Part shown: piece by piece, positions 54,669 through 62,976 of the stretch
Position numbering within the stretch: position 1 is the first letter of the stretch
Layout of the letters: every line of letters starts with the position of its first letter
NCBI GenBank assembly: GCA_020634975.1
Contig: JACKAQ010000001.1
Coordinates: 1,984,001 to 2,048,000 of the forward strand
Source of the DNA: JACKAQ01 sp020634975 [NCBI: Calditrichia bacterium]
Lineage (GTDB): Bacteria; Calditrichota; Calditrichia; RBG-13-44-9
Reading direction: 5' to 3'
Length of the DNA stretch: 64,000 nucleotides
Notes under the pieces: model-generated
What the model was told of the DNA's origin: nothing
The model's database searches: none
Seen by the model: only the letters and a program-made list of their open reading frames with translations
Made by a program: the position numbers and the translations under genes

Positions 54669-54680
54669 AAAAATTTTCAA

Positions 54681-56411
54681 TTATTCCGTCCGCTGAAACG
54701 CAATTTTGCCATCCACAATCGTGAAATCCACCGCCGTGTTCAGCAGTTCTTCTTCCGGGACGGTCATGATGTCCTGCGAAAAAACTGTGAAATCCGCCAA
54801 TTTTCCTACCGCAATTGAGCCTTTGATTTCTTCCTCAAATCCGGCGTAAGCGGCATCCAGTGTGTACGACCGCAACGCTTCTTCGCGGGTCATTTTTTGG
54901 CTTGGCTCGAATCCGCCAGGGGGATGTCCGTCCAGCGTTTTGCGGGAAACCGCCGCGTAAAAACAGGCGATGGGCGTGAGCGGCTCCACCGGCGCATCGG
55001 TGCCGTTGGCGATTTTCGCGCCGCTGTCCAGCAATTTTCGCCAGACATACGCGCCCTCGTCGATACGTTCCTGCCCCAGCCGGTCAATCGCCCACGGGCG
55101 ATCGGATGACATGTGGATGGCCTGCATCGCCGGAATGACGCCCAATTGCGCAAATCGCGGAATGTCTTCTTCCGTCAAATGCTGTGCATGTTCGATGCGA
55201 AAGCGACTGTTTTGGGCTTTTTCGGGATTGGCGGCAAAGGCTTTTTCATACTGGTCGAGCACTTCGCGATTGGCGCGATCGCCAATGGCGTGAGTGCAAA
55301 TCTGAAATCCGCCGTTCAACGCTTTCGCAGCCATTTCGCCAATTTTATCCATCGATATCACGGCATTGCCAAAATGATGGTGGCGATCGCTGTATTCTTT
55401 GAGTAGCCACGCGCCGCGCGAACCGAGCGCACCGTCCGCGTATAATTTCACGCTGCGAACCGTCAGAAAATTGTTGCCGTAGCCAACCAACGGACCGTTG
55501 GCAAAACATTCATCGAGAAAATCATCCAGAAATTTACCGTTTTTCCAGCTGGAAAGCATCACCCACAGCCGCACGCCGAGTTGGTGATTGTCCGCCATCA
55601 TTTTATACAGTTCGATTTCCAGACTGTCCGCGCCGGCGTCGTGAAATGTGGTAATACCATTGCTCAACGCTTCCTGCGTTGCCAGTTCCAGTTTGCGGCG
55701 ATTCATTTCCGGGGTGGATTGCGGGATGTGCGAATTAATTAAATCCATCGCGACTTCCGTGAAAATACCGGTAGGATTTCCGGCGTCATCTTTGATCACT
55801 TCTCCGTCGCCGGAAAGTTCGCTGGCGGGCGTGATGCCGGCAATTTCCATCGCTTTGGCATTGGCGATGGCGGCGTGTCCGCTGGCGTGCCACAAAAATA
55901 CCGGGTGATTCGGCGAAACCGCGCTCAGCGCATCGTGCACCTGAAATCCGCGCACCATTTCGGCGGGCAGCGAATCCCATTTATTCTGATGCCAGCCGCG
56001 TCCCAAAATCCATTCGCCTTCCGGCGTGGTTTTCACAGCTTCCGCCACTTTCGCAACAATCTCATCGTAACTTTTTGTATCTGCTAAATTTAGGCTAAGT
56101 TTTGCCCAACCGAGCCCCATAAAATGGGCGTGCGCATCGATAAATCCGGGGGTTAGGGTTCGCCCGTTCAAATCGAGGGTGTGCACACTGCTTTCCACCC
56201 AATCTGGCGCATCCGCAGCCGCGCCAACAAAAGTAATTTTGCCATTTTTTACCGCAATCAAACCGGCAGTGGGCTGTTCCGGGTTCATCGTGTAAATGGT
56301 GCCGTTGTGAATCACCAGATCCGCTTTGGGCGCAGAGCTGCATTTTACCAAAATCATGAGACCGACAACCGCCAGCCATTTGAGGATATGAAGCGTTGCG
56401 CGTTTGAACAT
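54681..56411 (-). CDS. YtcJ-like metal-dependent amidohydrolase, probably exported
   Basis: A 576-residue amidohydrolase. The N terminus is a signal or lipoprotein signal (WLAVVGLMILVKCSSAPKAD; the Cys is well placed but the lipobox LVKC is not standard). ADLVIHNGTIYTMNPEQPTA and TLTPGFIDAHAHFMGLGWAK give the first metal ligands (HxH), TTFHDAGAD, QICTHAIGDRANREVLDQYE and FRIEHAQHL follow, and NGTDAPVEPLTP gives the last Asp. This is the YtcJ/N-substituted formamide deformylase-like group, in which true substrates are mostly unknown. GGGAG precedes the ATG at 56411. It stands alone. Confidence 0.9.
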   Translation of the reverse strand: MFKRATLHILKWLAVVGLMILVKCSSAPKADLVIHNGTIYTMNPEQPTAGLIAVKNGKITFVGAAADAPDWVESSVHTLDLNGRTLTPGFIDAHAHFMGLGWAKLSLNLADTKSYDEIVAKVAEAVKTTPEGEWILGRGWHQNKWDSLPAEMVRGFQVHDALSAVSPNHPVFLWHASGHAAIANAKAMEIAGITPASELSGDGEVIKDDAGNPTGIFTEVAMDLINSHIPQSTPEMNRRKLELATQEALSNGITTFHDAGADSLEIELYKMMADNHQLGVRLWVMLSSWKNGKFLDDFLDECFANGPLVGYGNNFLTVRSVKLYADGALGSRGAWLLKEYSDRHHHFGNAVISMDKIGEMAAKALNGGFQICTHAIGDRANREVLDQYEKAFAANPEKAQNSRFRIEHAQHLTEEDIPRFAQLGVIPAMQAIHMSSDRPWAIDRLGQERIDEGAYVWRKLLDSGAKIANGTDAPVEPLTPIACFYAAVSRKTLDGHPPGGFEPSQKMTREEALRSYTLDAAYAGFEEEIKGSIAVGKLADFTVFSQDIMTVPEEELLNTAVDFTIVDGKIAFQRTE

Positions 56412-56460
56412 GACATTTTCTCCCGGGTTTGCCACAAAAAAATTGAGCGCTTAATTTTCG

Positions 56461-56490
56461 GGTCATTCCGGGCTTTTCCCGGGATCTCCG
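56461..56490 (-). repeat. Extragenic repeat, inverted relative of the 34-bp repeat at 9291
   Basis: Read on the minus strand it is GGAGATCCCGGG-aaaa-GCCCGGAATGACC in two arms, close to the repeat copies at 9291 and 9359. It lies about 50 bp upstream of the amidohydrolase start, in the 256-bp gap that otherwise shows nothing. Confidence 0.7.
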
Positions 56491-56667
56491 GCATCTACCG
56501 ATCATCAACTGCCAATAGCGTGATTTCACGGTGATACATTACAGCGCTCGTTCTGTGGTTTTTTCAATTTCGAAGCTGAAATATATTTATTTGTTGGGAG
56601 ATATGCAAATTTTGGGGGAATATCTGAACAATCATGTATTATTACCCCCGAGCAATAATACAGCACA

Positions 56668-56868
56668 TCAATCCCCATCTTCCAGTTCAAAAATATCATT
56701 CACGGGTTTGCCGAAAATTTGGGACAATTTCAGCGCCAAAACAGTGGACGGCACGTAACGGTTTTTCTCGATCGAATTGATGGTTTGCCGCGATACGCCG
56801 GCGCGTTTGGCCAGCTCATCCTGGGTGATGTCCAGAATTGCCCGCTCTATTTTTAAGGTGTTTTTCAT
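56668..56868 (-). CDS. Small XRE-family transcriptional regulator
   Basis: A 66-residue Cro/CI-type DNA-binding protein consisting of little more than the helix-turn-helix: KIERAILDITQDELAKRAGV, then SRQTINSIEKNRYVPSTVLA and LKLSQIFGKPVNDIFEL. This size and sequence are those of the small regulators that accompany a membrane protein gene. The start overlaps the upstream membrane gene (ATGA). It probably represses its own operon. Confidence 0.92.
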   Translation of the reverse strand: MKNTLKIERAILDITQDELAKRAGVSRQTINSIEKNRYVPSTVLALKLSQIFGKPVNDIFELEDGD

Positions 56869-57311
56869 TTGTATAGTCTTTTCAAATATTCGAAGTAAAA
56901 AATTTGCATGCCCAACAGCAACCACAACACCTGAAAATCGCCCACATCTTTGAACATGGCATGTTCCGGCGAAAATACGGCATCTCCCAGATAATCAACA
57001 AAGGGCAGCACCAGCGTATAAATTACCCCGAGTGTGAATGCAAATTTATACGATTGCATTCGCAATTCCGTGATAAACTCATCTTCCAGCGCCTCTTTGG
57101 AAATGGACATGAGCAGCATCCCAACCAGCATGCAGTATTTGGATAGCAGCTTTATTTCAGGTTGGTTGACGGTAAATTTGTTGATAAAAATTGCAGCGAA
57201 CGAAATGATCAGCATCGCAATGCCAATTTTTTTATAGTAATGCGGCAGCTGGAATTTCTTCATTTTTTCGATATTCCTGCGCTCGCAATCCCACATCGAT
57301 TTTAGTGTCAT
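56865..57311 (-). CDS. Four-helix integral membrane protein paired with an XRE regulator
   Basis: A 148-residue membrane protein with about four hydrophobic segments (IGIAMLIISFAAIFINKF, LLSKYCMLVGMLLMSIS, FAFTLGVIYTLVLPFVDYL, FQVLWLLLGMQIFYFEYL). The family is not recognised by name. Its stop overlaps the start of the XRE gene by 4 bases, the layout of many small membrane protein/regulator pairs in Bacteroidota and Firmicutes. AAGGA precedes the ATG at 57311. A sensor or channel role would be a guess. Confidence 0.75.
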   Translation of the reverse strand: MTLKSMWDCERRNIEKMKKFQLPHYYKKIGIAMLIISFAAIFINKFTVNQPEIKLLSKYCMLVGMLLMSISKEALEDEFITELRMQSYKFAFTLGVIYTLVLPFVDYLGDAVFSPEHAMFKDVGDFQVLWLLLGMQIFYFEYLKRLYK

Positions 57312-57495
57312 CGATTTTCCTTTCTGTAAAGTGTATTCCTATTTGTAAATTCAATTTTCCATAATGACAAATTATATTTACTTTATGACAAGTTTACTTT
57401 ACATTTTTGTAAAAAGCAAATGGTTTTTTGGCATTTTTTGAAAAGAGATGTTTGGGGTATTTGCGGAAACAACAGGTTATTAAAATTCTAACAGA

Positions 57496-58035
57496 TTATG
57501 GCACATAAAATGTGTCCTCTTGCCATTTGAGCGGGTTTTGTAGCACATAATTGGAAATTTGCTGAAACGCCGGTTCATCGCGGATGATGTGATCGTGAAA
57601 ACGCGGTTGCCACGCAAATTCAAATCCCAATCGCCGGGCGTGTTTGCTAACTGCGGATTTGTAACTGCCAATGATAGCAGAAATCGTGTTTTTCCCCTGA
57701 TTTTGAAACCGTGTTTTTCCTTCATTTTCGTGCATTGGTTGCGACTCTTTTTCCGGACGATTGTTGCCATCTAAAATCAAAATACCGTGTATATGGTTCG
57801 GCATCACTACAAATGCACCCAATTCGATGTGTTTGGCATGGTGTTTTATATCGAACCAACACATGTCGGCAATAACGCCGATTGGCGACAATTGCATTTT
57901 ACCGTTTGAAATTTGTCCAAAAAAATGTTCGCGGTTCGCTGTGCAAATCGTTATAAAATAGGCTGCGTCACGTCCGTAATCCCACCATTGCGCCCGGGCG
58001 GATGGAACACGGTATTTATTTTTGAATTTTTCCAT
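57496..58035 (-). CDS. REP-associated tyrosine transposase (RAYT, Y1/IS200-like)
   Basis: A 179-residue single-domain Y1 transposase. The HUH metal site is VVMPNHIHGILIL, and the catalytic Tyr lies in SAIIGSYKSAVSKHAR. QPRFHDHIIRDEPAFQQISN and YVLQNPLKWQED at the C terminus are RAYT hallmarks. The N terminus, WWDYGRDAAYFITICTANRE, is also typical. Intact catalytic residues suggest it can act on single-stranded DNA at REP-like hairpins. There are no IS ends or target duplications, so it is a domesticated, REP-linked form rather than an IS element. A 28-bp perfect palindrome is 56 bases upstream of its start. Confidence 0.92.
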   Translation of the reverse strand: MEKFKNKYRVPSARAQWWDYGRDAAYFITICTANREHFFGQISNGKMQLSPIGVIADMCWFDIKHHAKHIELGAFVVMPNHIHGILILDGNNRPEKESQPMHENEGKTRFQNQGKNTISAIIGSYKSAVSKHARRLGFEFAWQPRFHDHIIRDEPAFQQISNYVLQNPLKWQEDTFYVP

Positions 58036-58090
58036 TGTAATTTTTTGGGGGATGGGTTTTTGATTTGATTTTTGGTTCGTTTAATTTTTG

Positions 58091-58118
58091 GTAGAGACAA
58101 GGCATGCCTTGTCTCTAC
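58091..58118. repeat. 28-bp perfect palindrome beside the RAYT gene
   Basis: A perfect palindrome with arms GTAGAGACAAGGCA and its complement, no loop. It lies 56 bases upstream of the RAYT start codon, the expected place for a REP-like substrate. An A/C-rich tract with repeated ACAAC and AACAAC follows at 58119-58165. No other copy of this palindrome was seen in the window. Confidence 0.8.
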
Positions 58119-58212
58119 ATTGACAATCACGACAACAACCATAACAACGACGATAACAATCGAATTAATTTAACAAATACCGGTAAAACAACAAATACCA
58201 TGCGATATCCAA

Positions 58213-59496
58213 TCAAACCAGATCACCGATGGAACCGCTGCCGGGATCGAACAACCGTTGGTAGGTGCGGATGGCGAAACGATCGGTCATTCCGGCGACG
58301 TGATCGCAAACAGCGCGCATCCGCAATTTTGGTTGATTGATGTTGCAAACCATCCGGTGGGTATTTTCCGGCAGTAATTTGTAAATATCGCCATTGCTGC
58401 CGAGATAATTTTCCTGCAACGCCAAAAACAGCCGTTCCAGCATGTTTCCCCATTTAAAACGCAGTTGCTGCAACTGCGCCGAGTCGAACACAATTTCCGA
58501 TGCAATGCGTTTGTAAAGGATTGATTCTGCTGCAATTGCGTCATCAATTTGCAGCTCGAAACGGTAGCGATTGGTGCGGCTGCTCATAAAATTTTCCCGT
58601 TCGCGCAGGCTACAGGCGCTGATAAAATCACCGATTTTTCGGGAAAAAATCCGCCGAACTTCGCCCGATTTCATCGCCTGCAAAATTTCTTCCACGCGTT
58701 TGGCGGCGTCGCCATCCAGCGATTGCTCGGCTGCCCAGCTTTCCAGCAATTCGCGATTCAAAAATCGCGCCTGAATGCTATCCAGAATATCGTTCAGCGA
58801 ATATGCGGTGTCGTCCGCCCAGTCCATCACCTGGCATTCGATGCTGCGGAATTTGTTGAGCGGTAGCCCCGGCGCAAAATGCCGGTCGTATGTTTCGCCG
58901 TCAAACACAAAATCGAGAAATCGCGATTGTTCGTCATACAAAAAATAGCGATCCGGCGCACCGAGGTGATAGCGCAGCGATTTGTATTTCAGCACGCCGT
59001 CGATGAGCGCGCGGGTGGGTTTCATGCCGGTGCGGTGGCCTTCTTCGGGATAAATAATTTCGGTGATCATCCGCAACGTTTGGGCGTTGCCTTCAAATCC
59101 GCCGTACTCGCGCATCAAGGTGTTCAGCACGCTTTCGCCGGAATGTCCGAACGGCGGATGCCCGAGGTCGTGCGCCAGGCAAATCGCTTCCACCAGATCG
59201 GGATCGATAAAAAATTCGTTGCCGAGCAGCGGATCGCAGCGTTGCAGATAATTGCAGATCGATCGCCCGATTTGCGCAACTTCGATGGAATGGGTGAGTC
59301 GCGTGCGGTAAAAATCGTATTCGCCCGAGAGAAACACCTGGGTTTTTGCCTGCAGCCGGCGCAGCGCAGAGCTGTGGATAATGCGATCGCGATCCCGCTC
59401 AAACGGCGTGCGATAATCTTCGCCGCGACGCGGAATCAAAAATTCGCAATCGAAATCGTTATAAAAAGTGTTGCCGGCAACAGGTTGGTTGTTCAT
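58213..59496 (-). CDS. dgt: dGTP triphosphohydrolase, Dgt-like
   Basis: A 427-residue HD-domain enzyme that cuts dGTP (or other dNTPs) to nucleoside and triphosphate. The N-terminal block RTPFERDRDRIIHSSALRRL leads to QVFLSGEYDFYRTRLTHSIE. The HD pair is in LAHDLGHPPFGHSGE near residues 110-125, and DWADDTAYSLNDILDSIQAR carries the further metal-binding Asp. The family is hexameric and often allosteric. The ATG at 59496 gives a normal N terminus; the upstream extension in frame has no family similarity. Read-through upstream is limited by the divergent CPBP gene. Confidence 0.93.
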   Translation of the reverse strand: MNNQPVAGNTFYNDFDCEFLIPRRGEDYRTPFERDRDRIIHSSALRRLQAKTQVFLSGEYDFYRTRLTHSIEVAQIGRSICNYLQRCDPLLGNEFFIDPDLVEAICLAHDLGHPPFGHSGESVLNTLMREYGGFEGNAQTLRMITEIIYPEEGHRTGMKPTRALIDGVLKYKSLRYHLGAPDRYFLYDEQSRFLDFVFDGETYDRHFAPGLPLNKFRSIECQVMDWADDTAYSLNDILDSIQARFLNRELLESWAAEQSLDGDAAKRVEEILQAMKSGEVRRIFSRKIGDFISACSLRERENFMSSRTNRYRFELQIDDAIAAESILYKRIASEIVFDSAQLQQLRFKWGNMLERLFLALQENYLGSNGDIYKLLPENTHRMVCNINQPKLRMRAVCDHVAGMTDRFAIRTYQRLFDPGSGSIGDLV

Positions 59497-59684
59497 GGAT
59501 TTCTCTTTTTTGTAAGGGAAGCTAAATTGCATCCCGGTATATTTTATCGGTTTGAAATTGACAAACCGCTGGTTACAATCACATCATACGATATAAAAAT
59601 AACCTTTGTTTTGCAAGTCCGCACGCGATACTTTTGGTTAATTAGAGAATCTGCATCGTTGAAAAACGGGAAAACTGGAGTGAT

Positions 59685-60569
59685 ATGGAAACACCGGAAC
59701 CGAAATTGCCGGATACGAATACGGAATCGAATTTTCCGCTGCCCTTTGAATCGCTGGTAGTGATTATTATGAGTGTGCTGGTTTCTTATTTTCCATTGGT
59801 GATTGTCCTCGGCGCAACAATGGATCCCGAAACCGCCGAACCGGATATGACGCTGGTAAAAGTGCTGCTGGCCGTTGGCGAAATGGTGTTGCTGGCGTTA
59901 CCGGTGTTTTATTTACTGCGGCGAAAACTGTCGTTGCCGCTCAACTTGCGGCTAAATCCGGTGCCGGGAAATATTGTGTGGCTGTCCGTTCCCGTCAGTT
60001 TGTGCATGATTGTGCTGATCGATGAAGTGGACCGGTTGGTGCGGCTGGTGCTGCCGTTGCCGGAAGAGATCGCATCGGAAATCGGCAAAACCATGCTCAT
60101 CGACAACGGACTGGATTTTATTCTGGTTACGTTCAGCGCGGTAATTTTGGCGGCGGTTGCGGAAGAAGCTATTTTCCGGGGAATGCTGCAGCAGTCGGTG
60201 GAAAAACATGTGGATGTTACCAAAGGTGTGATTTATTCCAGCATTGCCTGGGCGCTGGTGCACGGTAATCATTATATGATGTTGCAGATTTTCCTGTTTG
60301 GCTTTTTTCTGGGATGGCTGGCATGGCGAACCAACAGCATTATTCCCACGCTGATTGCACACGGGCTGAACAATGCTATCGCTATTTTGTATATTAATTT
60401 TAGCAGGGATAACGAACCGTTTCCCATTTACGAATGGAACGGTCATGTTTCGCCATTTTGGCTGATTCTGGCGATTGGCGGGTTATATTACGGCATTACA
60501 TCGATAGACAAATTTTACCGCAGCGCCACGGCTTCGCTGTCCAGCGACAACGGTTCCGGCAGATCCTGA
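59685..60569 (+). CDS. CPBP-family intramembrane metalloprotease
   Basis: A 294-residue membrane protein of the CAAX-protease/bacteriocin-processing (CPBP/Abi) family. The three motifs are intact: AVAEEAIFRGMLQQSVEKHV (EExxxR), ALVHGNHYMMLQIFLFGFFL (HxxxH-like region with H-G-N-H) and PTLIAHGLNNAIAIL (HxxxN). It has about seven hydrophobic segments. GGAG precedes the ATG. The last 55 bases overlap the end of the convergent SatD gene, so the C-terminal tail (SATASLSSDNGSGRS) is coded on the opposite strand of SatD codons. Substrate unknown. Confidence 0.9.
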   Translation: METPEPKLPDTNTESNFPLPFESLVVIIMSVLVSYFPLVIVLGATMDPETAEPDMTLVKVLLAVGEMVLLALPVFYLLRRKLSLPLNLRLNPVPGNIVWLSVPVSLCMIVLIDEVDRLVRLVLPLPEEIASEIGKTMLIDNGLDFILVTFSAVILAAVAEEAIFRGMLQQSVEKHVDVTKGVIYSSIAWALVHGNHYMMLQIFLFGFFLGWLAWRTNSIIPTLIAHGLNNAIAILYINFSRDNEPFPIYEWNGHVSPFWLILAIGGLYYGITSIDKFYRSATASLSSDNGSGRS

Positions 60570-61213
60570 CACACCGGATAGCGTTCGAAATAACGCAATA
60601 AATTTTCCTCGGCATTTTTCACATCAATGGCGCGATTGGTTTTCAGCGCATCGCAAACCGCCTGCGGCGTGATGTTTTCGATGGCGGAAACTTCGCGATA
60701 AGTGCCAAGATCCTTGTATCGCCAAAACAGGCGATAAAGCCGTTCGTTCCAGCGCTTTTTGATGGCGTTCATCAGTTGGAAAATGGTGTTGGTGAGCAAA
60801 TCCAAAGATTCGTCATCGGTATTTAGGCAGTAGCAAATTTTCTTCTTTTTGGCCATGTTCAACGCAGCATTCGCACGATGAAACGCCGGACCGTCCATCT
60901 CAATGGGCAGTTTTCCGCCCATCCGGTAAATATTGCCGGTTCCCAATCCAAAACGCAATTTCACCGGAAAAATCAGTTTTTCCAGCGCCAGCACCATTTC
61001 AAATGCGCTGCGCAAATCGGTCAGTAATCCCTGAAATTCATCGCCTTTGGTAATGGTAAACGGTGCTTCGATGTGGTCGCGAAATTCCTCATTTATCTGA
61101 ACAATAGCAGATTTCAAAAACAGTTGAGTTTGGTACCGGCTCCTCCCGCTCAGTTGTTTTGAGCCGCTAACATCCGCGATGATTACGGCATAATTGCGAT
61201 TATCTGGTTCCAT
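60515..61213 (-). CDS. SatD family protein
   Basis: A 232-residue protein of the SatD family (named from a streptococcal acid-tolerance operon). The N-terminal domain reads YAVIIADVSGSKQL, then FTITKGDEFQGLLTDLRSAF and FPVKLRFGLGTGNIYRMGGK with MDGPAFHRANAALNMAK, the whole family signature. The D-x-x-G-S...GDEF...FGLGTG order recalls nucleotide-cyclase folds, which is my inference and not established here. Residues about 165-210 look like a winged helix (YKDLGTYREVSAIENITPQA, VCDALKTNR). Its end overlaps the CPBP gene by 55 bases. The unrecognised gene 58 bases upstream runs in the same direction and may share its transcript. Confidence 0.85.
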   Translation of the reverse strand: MEPDNRNYAVIIADVSGSKQLSGRSRYQTQLFLKSAIVQINEEFRDHIEAPFTITKGDEFQGLLTDLRSAFEMVLALEKLIFPVKLRFGLGTGNIYRMGGKLPIEMDGPAFHRANAALNMAKKKKICYCLNTDDESLDLLTNTIFQLMNAIKKRWNERLYRLFWRYKDLGTYREVSAIENITPQAVCDALKTNRAIDVKNAEENLLRYFERYPVCQDLPEPLSLDSEAVALR

Positions 61214-61271
61214 CCGGACACCTTCCGATCGTGTATTTTAATGAAAAGGAACATTTTTGCGGCAACAGCAA

Positions 61272-61829
61272 CTATTGCCAGGTAGTTACATATTTTCGGC
61301 ATTCTTGCGGGTCATCTTCACTTTCAACCGGATTTAACTGAACCGATTTGCCGCCACACAATGCAATCGCGTTCGTTAAAAAGGATGTCATAAAAATGTG
61401 GTATGCCGGATGAACAGAAACGGGGTATTCCAGAATGATTGTGGATTTGCGGGTAGATTCCGGACGAATATCGATTTGCCCGAATCCCCACAACCGTGCA
61501 TAAAGGCGCTGGAACTGGGCTAAAAACCGCTGCGGTTTTTGTGCTTCTGTATAATTAAAAAAATAACGGTCTACTATTGCATGGGCAAACTCCCGCCCGA
61601 TGGATTGAAAGAGCGGTTGTTCCGCTGCTGTTGTGACGGTTACAATCGCATTGTCCAATTCCTGCAGCATCTCGAAACGGTAAAAATTAACCGGAAACAC
61701 CTGTTCGGAAACCACATTACGCACTTGCTCCGAAAGGTGTTCGTTGATATTTCTTCGCGTTGTATAATCCAGATGCTGTTTTACATAGTGGAACCGGGAG
61801 TGGAAAACAAGCCCGCGTATCGTGCTCAT
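61272..61829 (-). CDS. Unrecognised 185-residue protein, possible small-ligand sensor fold
   Basis: No clear family. There is no signal peptide or membrane segment. The layout, IRGLVFHSRFHYVKQHLDY at the start, FPVNFYRFEMLQELDNAIVT, LFQSIGREFAHAIVDRYFFN, then LARLWGFG-like YARLWGFGQIDIRPES and a Cys-ending tail (ECRKYVTTW), recalls the TIGR02265/DUF2378 and V4R-like sensor folds ('G-x-x-x...Y...L...LG+..A...LW...G'). I could not confirm this by eye. It lies 58 bases upstream of satD on the same strand, so the pair may be an operon. Confidence 0.6.
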   Translation of the reverse strand: MSTIRGLVFHSRFHYVKQHLDYTTRRNINEHLSEQVRNVVSEQVFPVNFYRFEMLQELDNAIVTVTTAAEQPLFQSIGREFAHAIVDRYFFNYTEAQKPQRFLAQFQRLYARLWGFGQIDIRPESTRKSTIILEYPVSVHPAYHIFMTSFLTNAIALCGGKSVQLNPVESEDDPQECRKYVTTWQ

Positions 61830-62085
61830 AAAAATCCTTTTTGAATGTCAATTTTAAATTTAAAACTTGAACATCCAGAAATCAAGTAAATAAACTTGAT
61901 TTATCGCTTATAAAGTTGCGATGTGACCGATGCACCAAATAACGCGTTCAACAATTTAACATCACATGACGTGGCGCACATTGCAAAGCAGATTCTGAAA
62001 AAAAAGCAGTTGGATTCACAACCGGAATATCACAATTTTATCGCTTTACAAATAAGTCGTCCGAAAAACAAACGGAGCTATTACG

Positions 62086-62895
62086 ATGTTCAGAATTGCC
62101 ATCATCGGTTGCGGAAATATGGGGTTAACCTATGCCCGCTCATTTTTACAATTTAATTTGGTAACGCCGGACAACCTGAAGCTGGTTGCCCGGGATGAAG
62201 CACACAAAGCTGCGTTGGAAAAACTGGATTTAGGACATGTCCACGCCGGAATTGATCACTCGCTGACAGATTCCGGTGTGATTATTTTATCCGTTAAACC
62301 GCAGGATTTTCAGAGCATTGCGGAGCCGTTGCGAAAATCGCTGCAGCCCAATCATGTGGTGCTTTCGGTGATGGCGGGAATTACCATCCAACGCATGTCC
62401 GAAGCGTTGGATCATAAAATTATCGTTCGCGCGATGCCCAACACTCCGGCACAGTTGGGCATGGGCGTAACCGCTTTTAACGCCAGCGAAGGCGTGAATA
62501 TTCACCAAATCAGCATCATTGATAATTTGTTGAGCACCACCGGACGCACCATTTTTCTGGATGATGAATCGTTGCTCGATGCCGTTACCGCGCTCAGCGG
62601 CAGCGGTCCTGCCTATTTTTTCTACCTCGTGAAATGCATGATCGATGCCGGGATGCAGTTGGGAATGGAAGAATCTGTCGCAGCGATGCTGGTGAAGCAA
62701 ACCATGCTCGGCTCGTTCCATTTGATGAACCAATCGCCAAAAAAACTGGACGAATTGATTGCGGCAGTAAAATCCAAAGGCGGCACAACGGAAGCGGCGT
62801 TCGGGGAATTTATGTCCGGGAAAATGGGCGAAACGCTGATGAACGGCATTTTCGCCGCCCAAAAACGTGCCCGGGAACTTTCCGGCAGCAAATAA
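62086..62895 (+). CDS. proC: Pyrroline-5-carboxylate reductase
   Basis: A 269-residue NAD(P)H enzyme for the last step of proline synthesis. The Rossmann loop FRIAIIGCGNMGLTYARSFL is at the N terminus. ILSVKPQDFQSIAEPL, VLSVMAGITIQRMSEAL and VRAMPNTPAQLGMGVTAF follow, and the C-terminal DAVTALSGSGPAYFFYLVKC block and KGGTTEAAFGEF complete the set. Length is normal. CGGAG stands 11 bases before the ATG. The only other amino-acid gene in the window is argR, far to the left. A bidirectional terminator follows 25 bases after the stop. Confidence 0.96.
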   Translation: MFRIAIIGCGNMGLTYARSFLQFNLVTPDNLKLVARDEAHKAALEKLDLGHVHAGIDHSLTDSGVIILSVKPQDFQSIAEPLRKSLQPNHVVLSVMAGITIQRMSEALDHKIIVRAMPNTPAQLGMGVTAFNASEGVNIHQISIIDNLLSTTGRTIFLDDESLLDAVTALSGSGPAYFFYLVKCMIDAGMQLGMEESVAAMLVKQTMLGSFHLMNQSPKKLDELIAAVKSKGGTTEAAFGEFMSGKMGETLMNGIFAAQKRARELSGSK

Positions 62896-62920
62896 TTTTT
62901 TTGCAACAATCTGTCAACAA

Positions 62921-62954
62921 AAAAGCGGTTACCCGAACCCGGATAACCGCTTTT
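62921..62954. terminator. Bidirectional terminator between proC and the acidic gene
   Basis: Stem AAAAGCGGTTA (62921-62931) with TAACCGCTTTT (62944-62954), the inner bases CCCG and CGG also pairing. It sits between convergent genes and is flanked by A and T runs. Confidence 0.85.
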
Positions 62955-62976
62955 CATTTTTTATAACAGGCTGTTT

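Noticed and set aside
58119-58165. Repeats of ACAAC-type units as a CRISPR array
   Set aside because: Units are too short and have no spacers. It is an A/C-rich simple tract.
61923-62156. 77-codon frame starting GTG before proC
   Set aside because: It runs into the proC coding region in another frame and has no Shine-Dalgarno. The proC start at 62086 is clear.
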